A stretch of DNA of 64,000 nt from Spirodela intermedia (taxonomy: Eukaryota > Streptophyta > Magnoliopsida > Alismatales > Araceae). How positions within the stretch are numbered: the first letter of the stretch is position 1; every line of letters begins with the position of its first letter. Of the stretch, positions 1-11,959 are shown piece by piece. The stretch covers positions 4,072,892 to 4,136,891 of the forward strand of contig LR746265.1 of NCBI GenBank assembly GCA_902729315.2, read 5' to 3'. Under the pieces are notes generated by a model. That model searched no databases and had not been told where the DNA came from. It saw only the letters and a program-made list of their open reading frames with translations. The translations under genes were made by a program, and so were the position numbers.

Positions 1-1431
1 TGAGGAAAATTCCCACAGTTTTTTCTATTATTCAGATGTGTTCTGGATTTTTGAACTGTGTTTCTACTGCTATTCTCTCCGGAGTTACCAGCAGAAGCAT
101 CACTCGACCATTTTCCTAGGAGTGGCAAGCATTTCTGTATGTTAAAAAATCTGCCTTCTTGTCATAAAGGAAGAAAAGATACCCTTATGGGATCTGCATT
201 CTTTATTTTCCACTTTATAGAAGAAAAATCTCGGGTCGTCTCCTTTCATCTATTTCCTCAAGTTATCTGGAACCCTTTTTCTCATCCTACAACACTTTGC
301 GAGTGAAAGTTGTTTTTTCCATTATTTTCCAATTCTGTATACCTTTGTTGTGCTTTTCTGTCTCCTATAAATGATAAAATTGAAAGATGGCGAGTTCCAA
401 GTGAAAAAATTATATATCTAGGTTCATCTCTCTCTGAGATTTTTTCCACTTTAAATGCCTTAGAAGCCGTTGACTTCAGGCCCGAGCAGGCGTATTGGAT
501 GGTTCCACCATTATAATTCATGAACGGAAAAGGAATTACATTATAATAAATAGTTGAAACCTTGTTTAAGTCATCAATGATGAAATTAATCAATTTAAAT
601 CACGTGCATCTCTATGAGTGTAAGCTAGATTTATAAGAGCTCGTTTTTATCTAGGTTCATTGAATGTCTCCCTGGTGGTTGGTAATGGGCTGCGTTAAAT
701 GAATGTGCAGGGCATTGCGTGCATTCAATGCCAAGTATCTTCTCTGAAGTGCTCGAAAACCACTTTTTTTCTAGGGTGACAAAAAAATCATGAATGAATT
801 GTAGAGTACGAAGAGCGACTAAAACTAATTACACCAGGTGAATGAAAGCCGAAAAGAGAATTACATAAATAAGATAACATCGTCTCAGAGTACTAACGTT
901 AGGGTAAACAAAGGGTCGGCATAGATCTAATTGAATTGATGGTAAATGCACAAGAGAAGAAGAAAAATAATATAACGCTATCTCAAACATCATCTGAAGA
1001 AAAACAAGGTGGAATTATCTTTGAATCTTATCCAAACATTACATACATCCTGGAGAAAATATAGGCAAGAATTAACAGTTTCTGATCATTTTCTATTAAG
1101 AAATGTCTAGTGATTCCCGAAATAAGTTTCTAGGGTTTAATTGTCCAAAAATCCGTTTCCCCTGGTATACATGTTATCTGGATTACATATATGATGATGT
1201 TTCACCATATTTCAACTCCGTGAGAGTCGTGGCATTTTATTGAGATATGTGGCATTGTACACAATGTTGGTGTGATTGTTTTCATTTTTTAATCCATGCT
1301 ACTGTTCTGAGTTTTCCCCTTGGATGTGTGGAATATATGATGTCTGGGGATACAAATTGCCGATCATTCGTCATAGTTGGCTGAAGGATGATTCGATATT
1401 TCACCGTTTGTATGTCATAATTTTGATGTAG
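1..1431. other. Left-edge non-coding stretch, probably an MRL1 intron
   Basis: AT-rich sequence with no PPR-like reading frame on the + strand. The first MRL1 exon in view begins at 1432 with two bases that complete a split codon. At least one upstream exon must therefore lie to the left, so this stretch is most simply intron. Short open frames at its left end have no recognisable features. Confidence 0.5.
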
Positions 1432-4400
1432 GTGACGGGGGCCAGTTGCATAAAGCCGTTGAAGTTTTCAATGAAATGAAGGAAGCTGGTGTTTGCCCAA
1501 ATGGCGTAGCCTATTCAATCCTCATTGTAGCATGTGAAAAGTAACATCAGTGATGCACCTCCTTTCTTATATGTATATATTAACTTTAACAGTCACATTC
1601 ACAATTGTTGCATTCTCTATTGAAGGAAAGATGCGGTAGAATTGGGCTTCCAGCTCTTTTCACAGGCTAAAACAGACGGTGTTCGTCCTAATCTTATCAT
1701 GTGCCGGTGCTTGACTGGTATTTTTTTTTTAATTTTTCAGCTTTATTATCACTAGTGTTATTTTTTTTCTGAAAATCATTTATTCTTCACAAAAGGAGGC
1801 CCGATCTGTCCTTACCTTTTCTAATCATTTGATTCTGCTATTGATAATCGAACAAATGAGTAAGCCAATATTACAAGCCAAGTGGGCAGTCTAATTGTCT
1901 CACGCTGATTCTGCACCTGAAGTTCGCCGTAAGAATTGGTTATCTCCCAATTTCATCATGTGGCAATGGCTGACTCATGGATCCATAGATCTATTTTCTA
2001 ATTTTCTTGGTACTATAATGAGGCAGTTTGTGCTTGTCTTTTGTCTTTAACAAACAGAAAACCCGTTCTTTCATCAAATTTTATGATAACATTCATTTGA
2101 TTTAGTAACGTTTTAAATTACTTCATATGAGAAAAGTGGGTGGCCCAGTGGGCTTGAGACATTAGCTCCGGAAATTATCTTGAGTTTGTCTCCCCACAGT
2201 GTCATTTGATTTGCGAATGGTGTGAAGGGTTCGGAAGGCAAGCGCACCTGGCCCTCAATGGGTTTCATATTTCGTCAGATTTTCCGTGTCCTCAACCTGC
2301 CATCTTTTGGCACACGGCTGTATTTTCAGAATCTTATCTTGGATGCCAAACTAGTCAACGTGGCTGCCGTAATAAAAGGCCTTTTTACAGGTTAGGTGCA
2401 TAGCAACAATAGAAGCAAACTGTGATATCCGGAGACAGCATACAAGATATCGTAATGCATGCTTCAATAAAAATTCAACTTGTTTGCAAAACATATGCTT
2501 AAGTTGTCCATTTAAAGGTTGAATCTGAGATTAGTTTTAGTTCTGTTCAAAAAGCATCTGAAAAGCGCCATATTGCTCCGTTTTTTCTGCGGAACTCTAC
2601 AGTCTCTAACTACAATTCAGACATGCATATATACATTCGTACATACGGAACTTCATTTATGTTCTAAGTTGGCCTTTAATGAGCTTAGGTTTATATTGAT
2701 GCCAATAGTTTTGGCCGACCGAAATACCGTTTCATTTCCAACTGCCTTTTTGTTAATATCCATCGTTTTTGATAGATATAGGAGTATTACTTTATAATGT
2801 GGACTTGTTTGAGAGCAATGGATGACGAACTCGAGAAGGAAAATAAAGACCATGCAGAATAAAGATTCCCTTTAATTGAAAACGGTCTAAATCATATATT
2901 GAGGACAGCAGATTATTTATCTAACACACTTCAAATCAGAATTGTACTTAAAACAGCTGTTTCCCAAACGCGCTATTTGAAGGTTTTCAGACCTCTGTTG
3001 CTGCTGATCTTTTGACGAAAATTAATATAGTTCTGATTTGTAGATTCAAGATCCTTCTTGGTCGTGAGCTCTCGTGTGTCTCACCCCTTGAACATTCCAC
3101 CGTTAGAGATAAAAACGCTTGCTACGAAAACATGCATTTCCCTTCTCTGGATGTCATCCACGGGTTTAAATAAATCTCTTGAAATGATCTCCTATTATTT
3201 TGTGAGTTCTGATGAAAAGTTACTTTTCTCTCCGTCTCTTTATACAATATGATTTACTGCTTCTATGTGGTTTCCTTGCAAGGTTTGTGTTTGCGGCGTT
3301 TTGAAAGGGCTTACACTCTTGGCGAGCCTATTCTATCCTTAACCTCTGGGAAGCCGCAAATTGATAGTACATGGTATGGGCCTCTTCATTTAAAACCCGC
3401 TGGTCGTTTGAAACATAGTGCTAAAGGAGCTTGGTTGTCTTCTATGGGTAGATAGTTCTATTGATGCTTAGAGCTTCTTCGTTTGAATTCAGTTTCGGTT
3501 TGAACAAGAAACATATTTTATTACGGTAATCTGAATTGTCCAAATACTTATATTTATAATGAAACTGTGAAGTTTTAACTTTGTTAAATATTGATCAGTT
3601 GTGTGTTATGTATTTGCTCTTCCTCTCCCTTAGTGTAGAATGTGCAAGTCTTTCTATCGGTATTTAGGGGATGAGATGTCATTATGTCCGATGAAGTACA
3701 AACTCACCCTTTTGTTTTTTTCTGTTTTGTTCTCTGGGACGTTAATGACCAAGCTACCAAGTCATCAGGCAGGGAGCATAAGGATCTATTTTAAGATGGG
3801 GATGTAAAACATATAAATACTGGTTTTTCTTGTGACCAGTTTCACGTTAAAACTTTTGTATGTAGTTTTATTTCAATGGACTCATATGCTGCCATATTTG
3901 TATGAAGATATTTTATCTTCTTAACTTTTTATATGTACTCTTTCCAGTTTCTTCCGGATTCCTTGACGTTACTATCATTTACATGCACAACCAAAAGCGT
4001 AGTTGCCCGCAAACTGTACTCATGTGACTTCTGTCCAATTCCATCTTCTCCAGGGTTTGTCCACTAATAACCTGTGACCATGATGTTCTGATCTATCATT
4101 GGCTCCAACCGACTTAGGATTGACGGAATAAGTCGCATAAAAACAATCATAAATAATGTAATGCTTTTTTAATTACTAGTTTTTTCTAGTTTGGCAGACT
4201 TTACTAGTCGTCATTCCAATTTCTTCACAAAAAGTGGTCTAAATTTTTCAGGACAACTTGGGCAATAATGACCTACCGTGAAACAATTGCTGCTGGTGTG
4301 ATACCACCAATTGAAGTTTTTTCTCAAGTCTTGGGATGCTTGCAGTTCCCGCGTGAAGCTTGTTGGAGAAACAGATTTGTTGAGACCCTGGGTCTCACCA

Positions 4401-7027
4401 TCGATAGCCCAAAGGCTTCCAAACTTGTTTCCCTGCTTGACGGATTTGGAGAATATGATTCACGTTCCTTTTCCATACTGGAGGTTGGAAAGAAATCCCT
4501 GGCATTATCTCTGATTGTTTATTTTTTACAAGATGCTACACCATTATTACTCTCGTGGTCCAGGAAGCTTCTTCCCTTGGAGTAGTTCCATGTGTATCGT
4601 TTAAGGAAAGTCCTCTTCTCATTGATGCAAGGAAGTTGCAGATCCACATTGTCGAGGTAATATAACGTTAAGCTATCCTATTTGGAATTGGTGCAGGGTG
4701 TTCATTTATTGCATTGATTTATGACTTTGGTGAATTTACTTGAGAGCTTCTTGTCACTTACGATGTACAACTTATACCAGTTTCTACTAAATTGGTACTT
4801 TGCTCCAATCTTTAAGGAAACTTTCCCATTGTTTAGGCAATCGGTAGATTTTCTGGAGATGTCACTGTGCTCATTTTTGTCACGTTGACCCCACTGACAT
4901 CAGAATAGTATTTCGTACTGCCTACTTAATTGCATAGTCTCTTGTTTTTACCTTGTCAGCAACTGAGTTTACCTTGTGCAATTGTCTGTGATGTGGTACT
5001 CGGACGCCACTTGTTTTTTGGGTTTCGTTTTGCATCCTTGTCACTCCTTGCCTATCCATGAATTAAAATTTCATTCACTGCATGTGTCACATGGATAGGC
5101 ATCTCGCTCATCAAACATTATCACTTTCCGAATTCAATGAACCTTTTTTTAACCCTATCGAATGCGTCCGAATTATAAAAGAAAAAATCAGCCCATTCAA
5201 ATATTCTTGATAGGGGTTGCTTTTGTATAATATGGGTACCATATTCTGATAGGGAATCCAATAAAAATAAGTTGTGTTTAAGAAAATATTTGGCAGGAAC
5301 CATACTGTTCCTAGACAGGGCTTCAACAGATCCCAGGTGCGTAATTTTCTTGTACTGTGGAAACCCGAAATCGTGGTGCGCTTATGAAGTGGATAATTTC
5401 TGAAATCAAGGCATGCCCCAGAATGTACCTGCAAGATAACAAATTTTCCTCGCAGGAAATCAAGAGGATTTTCTTTTCCAATCCTTGGGTTATTGTTCTC
5501 TCATTTATATTTTCTTCTGCAAATCTTCATGTTTTAGGGTGAATTTTTAAATTAAAAAGTCAGACATGCTCTTTTAAAAAGCCTTTTTTATTTTTTGTGG
5601 GCATTCCATTTCGTTTTAATTTCCCGACTTCAGGTAACTGACTCAATCATTCGAATGTATCAGGTATATATTTTAACTGTTTTGAAAGGTCTGAGGCATC
5701 GTCTTGCAGCTGGTAACTCTATCCCTACCGACGCTAAATCTTCATTGTGTAGTTATTTTTTCCGCCTTAATTACAGTTTGAATATCTGATGTTAAAAAAG
5801 CAAAACAGAAAACGTGGGATACAGCAACCAAAAGTTCATCGGAATCACTTCCAGTTAGTAAGATGATCATAAATTTAACGATATTAAAAAATTACGTGTT
5901 AAGATGAGATGGCATGTTCTAGGAAGGTAACCTTCCTCTAATTTCGGGCTCACGATTTTCTCTTTGGGAACCTGATCTTAATTTTTCACGAGAACTATTA
6001 TTAGGCTTTGATTTATTCGTTATTATCATTTATCTTTTTTACAGGCGCAAGGCTACCCAACATAACAATTCTACTTCCCACGGAGAAAACAAGAATGTTA
6101 TCCATAAATGGAGAGAAAACGATCACCCTAGCGGGAAGGTAACAATTTTTTACAATTTTTTTTTTCTCAGTAGCATAGTTTTTTGGAAGAAATATCTAAA
6201 GCAGCCTTTTACCGACATAACGATTACTTTTACAGCAGAGGAAGAGACTATTTATTCTCATATTAATCATTTATCCTTGAGATGTGCGTATAACAATCTA
6301 CAACTCCAGGAATTTCTTCGTACACCCTTCCAAAATTATTCCACATGCTATGAAAGCCAGTATTAGACTCATTGCACAGACGTAGCAAGTGATTTAATGA
6401 AGTCATGATCCTGTATGGTAATCCCGAAAGATGGTGGGCCTGCAAGTTTCGGCCTTTCTTTTTTCATTTAGTTCGGTAGGAGGCGTGACTATTTGTCCTT
6501 TGGCCCGACCTCGTTAAACACAGTTCTATGAGCTACTTGAACTCTGTTAATGCATCCATACTTGGTGAAAACAAAGGCATCGGCAGATGCCAATTGGAGA
6601 AAGAAGATGCGTTATTATGGACCATAGTGCCCCTTTTCCCCTCACCCCGGCAGACCAATTTTAAATGTTACCCTCCGTCATTCATTCACGTTGCAGCAGT
6701 TCCCCGCTGTATTGGTGGGTCATCTTTCTCTTAGAAAAGAAGCTTATCTTCTCAAAATGCCGGCGCCATGCCGCTTGTTGCAGGATTGGGAAAGCCGTAG
6801 GATCCTTGATGAGGAGACTCGGGCTGCAGTACCAAGGAGATGAATCTTACGGTAAAATAAGAATCAGTGGCTTCGCTCTGAGGCGCTGGCTCAAGCCGAA
6901 GACGACCAGCTCATCTCTGAGCTGGAAACAGCCGCTGCTGACTTCTTCACAGGCCCGCCTCGCCAAGGGCATCGTGGAGCAGCAGCGCAGCATCCGCAAT
7001 AGTAACAATCTCTCTCTTGGGTATTAA
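1432..7027 (+). CDS. MRL1: MRL1-like pentatricopeptide repeat protein, 3' part of the gene (eight exons)
   Basis: Chloroplast PPR protein of the MRL1 family (Arabidopsis At4g34830), which stabilises and processes rbcL transcripts in the plastid. Exons read: 1432-1540, 1626-1717, 3283-3373, 4252-4483, 4564-4656, 5664-5712, 6045-6138 and 6784-7027, ending at TAA. All junctions are GT-AG and all phases close, giving about 334 residues. The first exons hold the end of the PPR array (motifs KAVEVFNEMKEAG, GVCPNGVAYSILI and GVRPNLIMCRCL). The rest is the MRL1-specific C-terminal region (LRRFERA, GFGEYDSRSFSILE, LTVLKGLRHRLAAG, GEKTITLAGR, LRRWLKPK). The match to the remembered family C-terminus is nearly collinear, so identity is secure. 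The N-terminal half is outside the window. Introns are AT-rich, the longest 1.6 kb, and no frameshift was seen. Confidence 0.9.
2131..2205 (+). repeat. Possible degenerate tRNA-derived SINE head in an MRL1 intron
   Basis: TGGCCCAGTGG at 2141-2151 fits the Pol III box A consensus. About 40 bases downstream, near 2190-2202, lies a weak box B-like sequence (AGTTTGTCTCC). The spacing fits tRNA-derived SINE heads in plants. No clear 3' tail or target-site duplication was found, so this is tentative. Confidence 0.25.
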
Positions 7028-10000
7028 CCGGGGAGCCATCTCTCTCTCTCTCTCTCTCCGAGGAAACTGAACGATCCAAGGGGGCCATGGAACCATCCCA
7101 CGCGTGTTTTCTTCTGTGGCACTGATGACTGTCGTCTCGTAAAGCCTTGTTTTCTAAGGAGAATCCATTCTCTGCTCCCAGAATGAATTTTTCACCCTCT
7201 GTTCTGACATGGGCAACGTACTAATAGCCCAGTTATGAATTTGTTGCTGGCGAGAATCCCCTCGCGCTCGATGACAAAAATTCCTCCCCATATGTAAACG
7301 GAAACAGCCTCCTTTTCCCTTGGCCGACAGTCCCCTCCGTAACGGCTCACGATTTGGCGACCACCCACCGGGCGCAGTCGGAAGTGCCCACGTGGACGTT
7401 GATTGATGGGCAACAGCCAACGTGGGTCGGCTGCGCCTTTGCCAGTCGCTCGTTGTCAATAGTCCACGTCGGTCTACTTGCCAGCTGGCCCCCCACGGAA
7501 CCGACGACACGTGCATTAAAAACCCGTCGACCAACCACCCGTTCGTGGGAGCGTTCCCGGTCGGTTGCATGTGTGCGCGGGCATGTGGGGTAGACGATCA
7601 CGTCATTCCACACGCTCGACTGCCGCATGGAATTCCCCGGTGGCGAGGTCGATGTCTACCATTTTAGCGAACAGTTTGCGGGTCTTCATTGGACAGCGCT
7701 CCCCGCGACCCGGACCGGAGTCAAAGGAACGCTAGGCTCGTTCGGAGACGAATAGCTTTTCTATAGACGCCCTGGTCTAGGGGTTCTGCTCTGCCGGAAT
7801 AAGGCGACACTTGCTCTGGGATTTCCCCATGGGGAAGCAACAGCACGCATCCTATTGTGTAGCATCCCGCTTGAGACAATTCGTAACTCGATTGGGGATC
7901 ACTGAATAAGATATTCATGCCTGCATTTCTTCATTCAATGGTTTTCTCGGATGATGGGTCTCCCCCGGGGACAAATCTCTGCCCTTTCTATCTAGAATTT
8001 AATACTGTTCTCTCTTCCGCGCTGCGCAGAACAGCCGTCAACCGCCGTGTGACCCGTTTTGAATGCCCTCTTGAAGGACTGGAAACAAATAAATGCGCGT
8101 AAAGGTCGACGAGCAAAGTCGCCGCCAACTCACCTCCGACGACCTTTTTCTCTTCTCTCCTTCGACCCCCCTCCTCCCGCCCTCTTTTTTTTTTGTTTTT
8201 TTTCCCGTGGTAGTTGATGCATCGCCTACGGTTGTATCTACCGCTTTACGCTGCCTCGGAGGGAGTCGTCTGGTCGACCCGGTCCAAGGAGCAGTCCGTT
8301 CAATTCATAGTTTTCTACTTCGTACTGTGTACAAGAAAACAAGTAACAGCTCATGCATTACGCAACAGCATGCGGGGGGAAAGTTTTCGCATTCACTCTG
8401 CTCGCAGGGGGACTAAGAATCTAGTCCATCATTGGGGCTTTTCAGGGAATTGGGCCTTCGTTCGTCTTCGTCTTCTGGCTCCTCTTCCTTCTCTCTGGCC
8501 TGCTGTTCATGCAGTAACGATTCATCAGCACGAATTCACTGGTGGACGAGGCGTGGGTTACTTTGCCCAGGAAGGGTGCAACAACGAAGATTTCTGAACT
8601 CGATCGGTGAGCTTCCATTGGAGGAGTCAGGGGGGGAATCAGTTCTTTAAGACATTCCACGTTCTTGATGGGTTCATCTCTTTACATGATTGTCGGCTCA
8701 TGACTTTCCGTGGCCTCTCAAGAGGACACAATTATTGTCGGCGAGATGATAATTTCCCCGCTCTAATGACTTCCCGTGACGTCTTAACGGGTAAACAATT
8801 ATTGTCGGCGAACGGAGGTTGCTCACCCTCGTTGGTGTGCGTTGGTCTTCGTTACTCTCTCTCTCTCTCTCTCTCTCTCCACCCCCCCTTTGGTCAGACT
8901 TGAGTTCCGTCGACATGTTGGCGTTCTAACAGGATCAAGAAACGGGGCATACCCATCGAAGAACAGGTGGCCATGATTATAGGTGGCGCCGGCCCCCACC
9001 AGGGGGGAGACTGTGTTCCCGGCGAGAAGCTACAGAGGGCCCTGCGCCCGCACTGTTGCTGTTCCTTACGCGCCTCGCTATGCCACCAACCCTTCGTGCC
9101 AGACACCAGATGCATCAACTAATGCGAAGTACACCAAAGTACAGTCTCCCACTTCCCTTCTCCCCGGCTGGTAAGGCTGTACAGTAGCGAGGCCAGCTCA
9201 CTGCACGCAGGAGAAGGGAAGGAGGAGGGCTGCCAGACTAGAGATGGGGAGAATTAAGGCGATATCGAAAGGTGCCGGTTTGTCATCTAATCGGCACTTG
9301 TGTGACCGGGAGATGCTGGTTGACGCTCCCATGGTTGCAATACGAGACAGTTACAAGCTCAGTTCAAAGGTTCAATAACCGAGTTAAGATAGACTGCGAC
9401 ATATTTCCCTCGCAAAACCTCCAATAATTGAAGCATTCCGTGGCGACTACACAAAGGAGAAGAAGAAGAGGATACTGTTCCGCGGGTAGTTTACACACGT
9501 GTGGGTTCGGATATCATCTCCAAGGAGACGAAGCAGCATATTCTCGTGCAAGAAATCCAAATTCTCCAGCTAGAAAACCCACGCCACAGCTGTCGTCTGC
9601 GAAAGGTCTCCCGCATTGCGTCATCGCCCGTTAGTTCGTATAAGTCTATGAGAGACAATCGATCAAGCTGAACGTCTCTTAAGTCCCCCTCCCCCGCATG
9701 TCCACTTCGTCAACGTCTCCTCTAGAGGGCCTTTCATTGCTGACCGGAGAGAGGGACAAGCGTGCTGCCGAAAGCATCGAAGATGTTACGCTCGGGCGTG
9801 GAGAGGAGGGGATGCCGGAGGGGGTTTCGTCCCCGCTCTAAGAAACCCCGGAAGCGGTCCGAGAGATCAAGCGAGTGGAGCAAATGAGGCCAGCATTTCG
9901 AGCACCAACGGCGGGCTAACGAGATCGCGACAAGTTGTGCCGAGTGGCGGCTCCACAGTGGTCCCCCTTCTCATGGCGTCGACCTCAACAGCGACTGGCT

Positions 10001-11959
10001 AGTCGACACAAATCGAGTCGGCTGTTGACCTAATGATGTTACAGCCCGTTAATATCTTCGTCGAAGCATCATAGGGAGGCTTCTTCCCGTCTTTCGTCAC
10101 GGCTGAGGGAGCCGATTGCACCATGGGTTGGTGGGCTCGCTGCCTGTTTACATGTATATTCCTTCAACATAGGCCACAGGAGATTCACACAGTGGGAATC
10201 TAGAGCTCTTTCTGAATTGTTTAAAGTTGTTAAGATATCGAAATCGCGGCTTTGGTTGGGATTGGAAAGCCCAAAGGATCTTCTAGGATCACGGGTAGAA
10301 ATTCAGCACAAAACGTCGGAATGGCGACCGGATCATAAAGTGCCCTCCTCGTCTAGTTTAATCGATACGATAAAGGAATGATCTCCGAGGAAGAAAGGCA
10401 GACAAACCCATCGGAGACCGAATAATGAATGGTCAAACAGATTTTAGATATGGGAGTGCCTGCCTGAGACATGTATCGTCTCCGCCTCCAAAGCCCTCTT
10501 CTATATATTTGCGGATACAGTTACCTCTATGTGGCCCTTCTCGACTGTTCAACTCATCAATAATAGGCCATCGTAAGGAAAGTGTTCCTCTCCTCTCCCT
10601 GTAGAGTGTGAACAAGCTCGGCTGTCGGAATGGGACAGGACGACATGTGGCCATTCCCAGGGAGATCCATCGGTGCTCCTCAAGAACACGCCCTCTTATA
10701 AGTCAAAGGTCGACTGAGAGAGATGCCGCCGTAAAATCATGGTGGGTTGCGGGAAATCGCCTCTTATCCTGCAGGAACCGCGTCCTGCAAAGGGGAGGAA
10801 ACTCCGTGATCCCGTAGTCTTCTTTGATCACGCCAAGGACAGCGAACCTTACGACTCTGGGGAAATTATTTACTCTGGCGGCGCAATTGACTATTGCGTG
10901 GACTCCGTGGGTTGTTCGCCGTTCTTGGTGGCACGCGGCTGTTGATCTCTTGACTCCCAAGGACCCCGGTTCCAACCTTCCCTCCACCCCCGCCTTCCCG
11001 CGGCCCAAATTCTTCTCCTCCGGGTAGACGGATTTGAGATCTACGGCAGGGTGGGAGGCACCTGCGGAGGCCCAGTGGCCCGCGACTGCGGCGACAGGAT
11101 CGCCCCTGTCGGTCTTATCTCGGCCGTCGCCCTGCCACTGCTCTCTGATCTGGTCAGAGCGAGAAAGATAGTAACAATCCATAGGCCCGGAGGGGGGAGG
11201 AGTGGGACGAGTCACACCACTAATTACCTCCCACCACTATTGTGGGGCTTCCCTGCCTCCCGACCTCGATGGGTCGCCTGGATCGAGGCCGACTCACTCA
11301 CCCATCCGGTCGTTAGTCCCGGGGAGACTCGTTCGCGCCGCCCTCGCCACCAAGTTTCCAGTTTTGGGCGTCTTCCGAGGAGTTCCCCATAGTCTGTCTG
11401 CTGTCTGTCTGCGGTGATATCTTTCCTAAGCTGTCTTTCCGTCAGAATGTTTTTGTGGACGTTAGAGAGAGGCCGCCGTAATGAATGCGAAGCAATAATC
11501 AAAGGTGCCTGTGCTTATTGTCAAAAGGAAGGGAAAGAACAAAAGGGGGGGAGAAAAAGGGGAGGGGAACGGTGGTTTATCACGTGACGAGAAATTGGGA
11601 AGAAGGGAGGGGCCGGGGGAGAGGCGGGTTTCAGCTTCTCGTGGTTGTGGGTTGATTTAAGGGAACCCAGCCTTACGCCTCCTCCCTCCGTTGGTCGTTG
11701 GTTGCCTCAGGTTCACCTTCCAGGAGGAGCAAAGCTGTTTCCGAGTGCGCTCTGAACTCGCCGCGCCATCTCCCCCTTCCTTTTTTACCACAATTTCTGC
11801 GCCGTACCTTATTAAAGTCAGAGTCGCATTGCTCGAAGAATCCGGGGCCCGGATTCCTGCGGGAGAGCAGCCCTGTTTCAGTTCTTCTCCTTCTGCTGGC
11901 GCTTCCCTAGAGAGAGAGGATCGAGAACCACCTCAGAGTCTTCTTCCTCAGCCCGGTAA
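7028..11959. other. Intergenic region between MRL1 and LOG
   Basis: No reading frame here has recognisable domains, splice structure or family similarity. It holds a short CT run at about 7040-7058, a CT microsatellite at 8855-8880 and an imperfect 66-bp duplication at 8700-8815. The last few hundred bases before 11960 are probably the LOG promoter and leader. Confidence 0.6.
8700..8815. repeat. Imperfect 66-bp tandem duplication
   Basis: Two related units start at 8700 and 8766. Both begin ATGACTT(T/C)CCGTG and both end in ACAATTATTGTCGGCGA. A third, partial copy of the TTGTCGGC motif sits just before the first unit near 8690. The units have diverged by substitutions and small indels, so the duplication is not recent. 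Confidence 0.6.

Noticed and set aside
7347-7667. Overlapping open frames on both strands around 7.3-7.7 kb
   Set aside because: They are mutual shadows in a GC-rich stretch and none resembles a known protein.
10703-11215. 170-codon minus-strand frame upstream of LOG
   Set aside because: GC-rich and open on several frames at once, with no domain or similarity seen and no supporting splice or context evidence.
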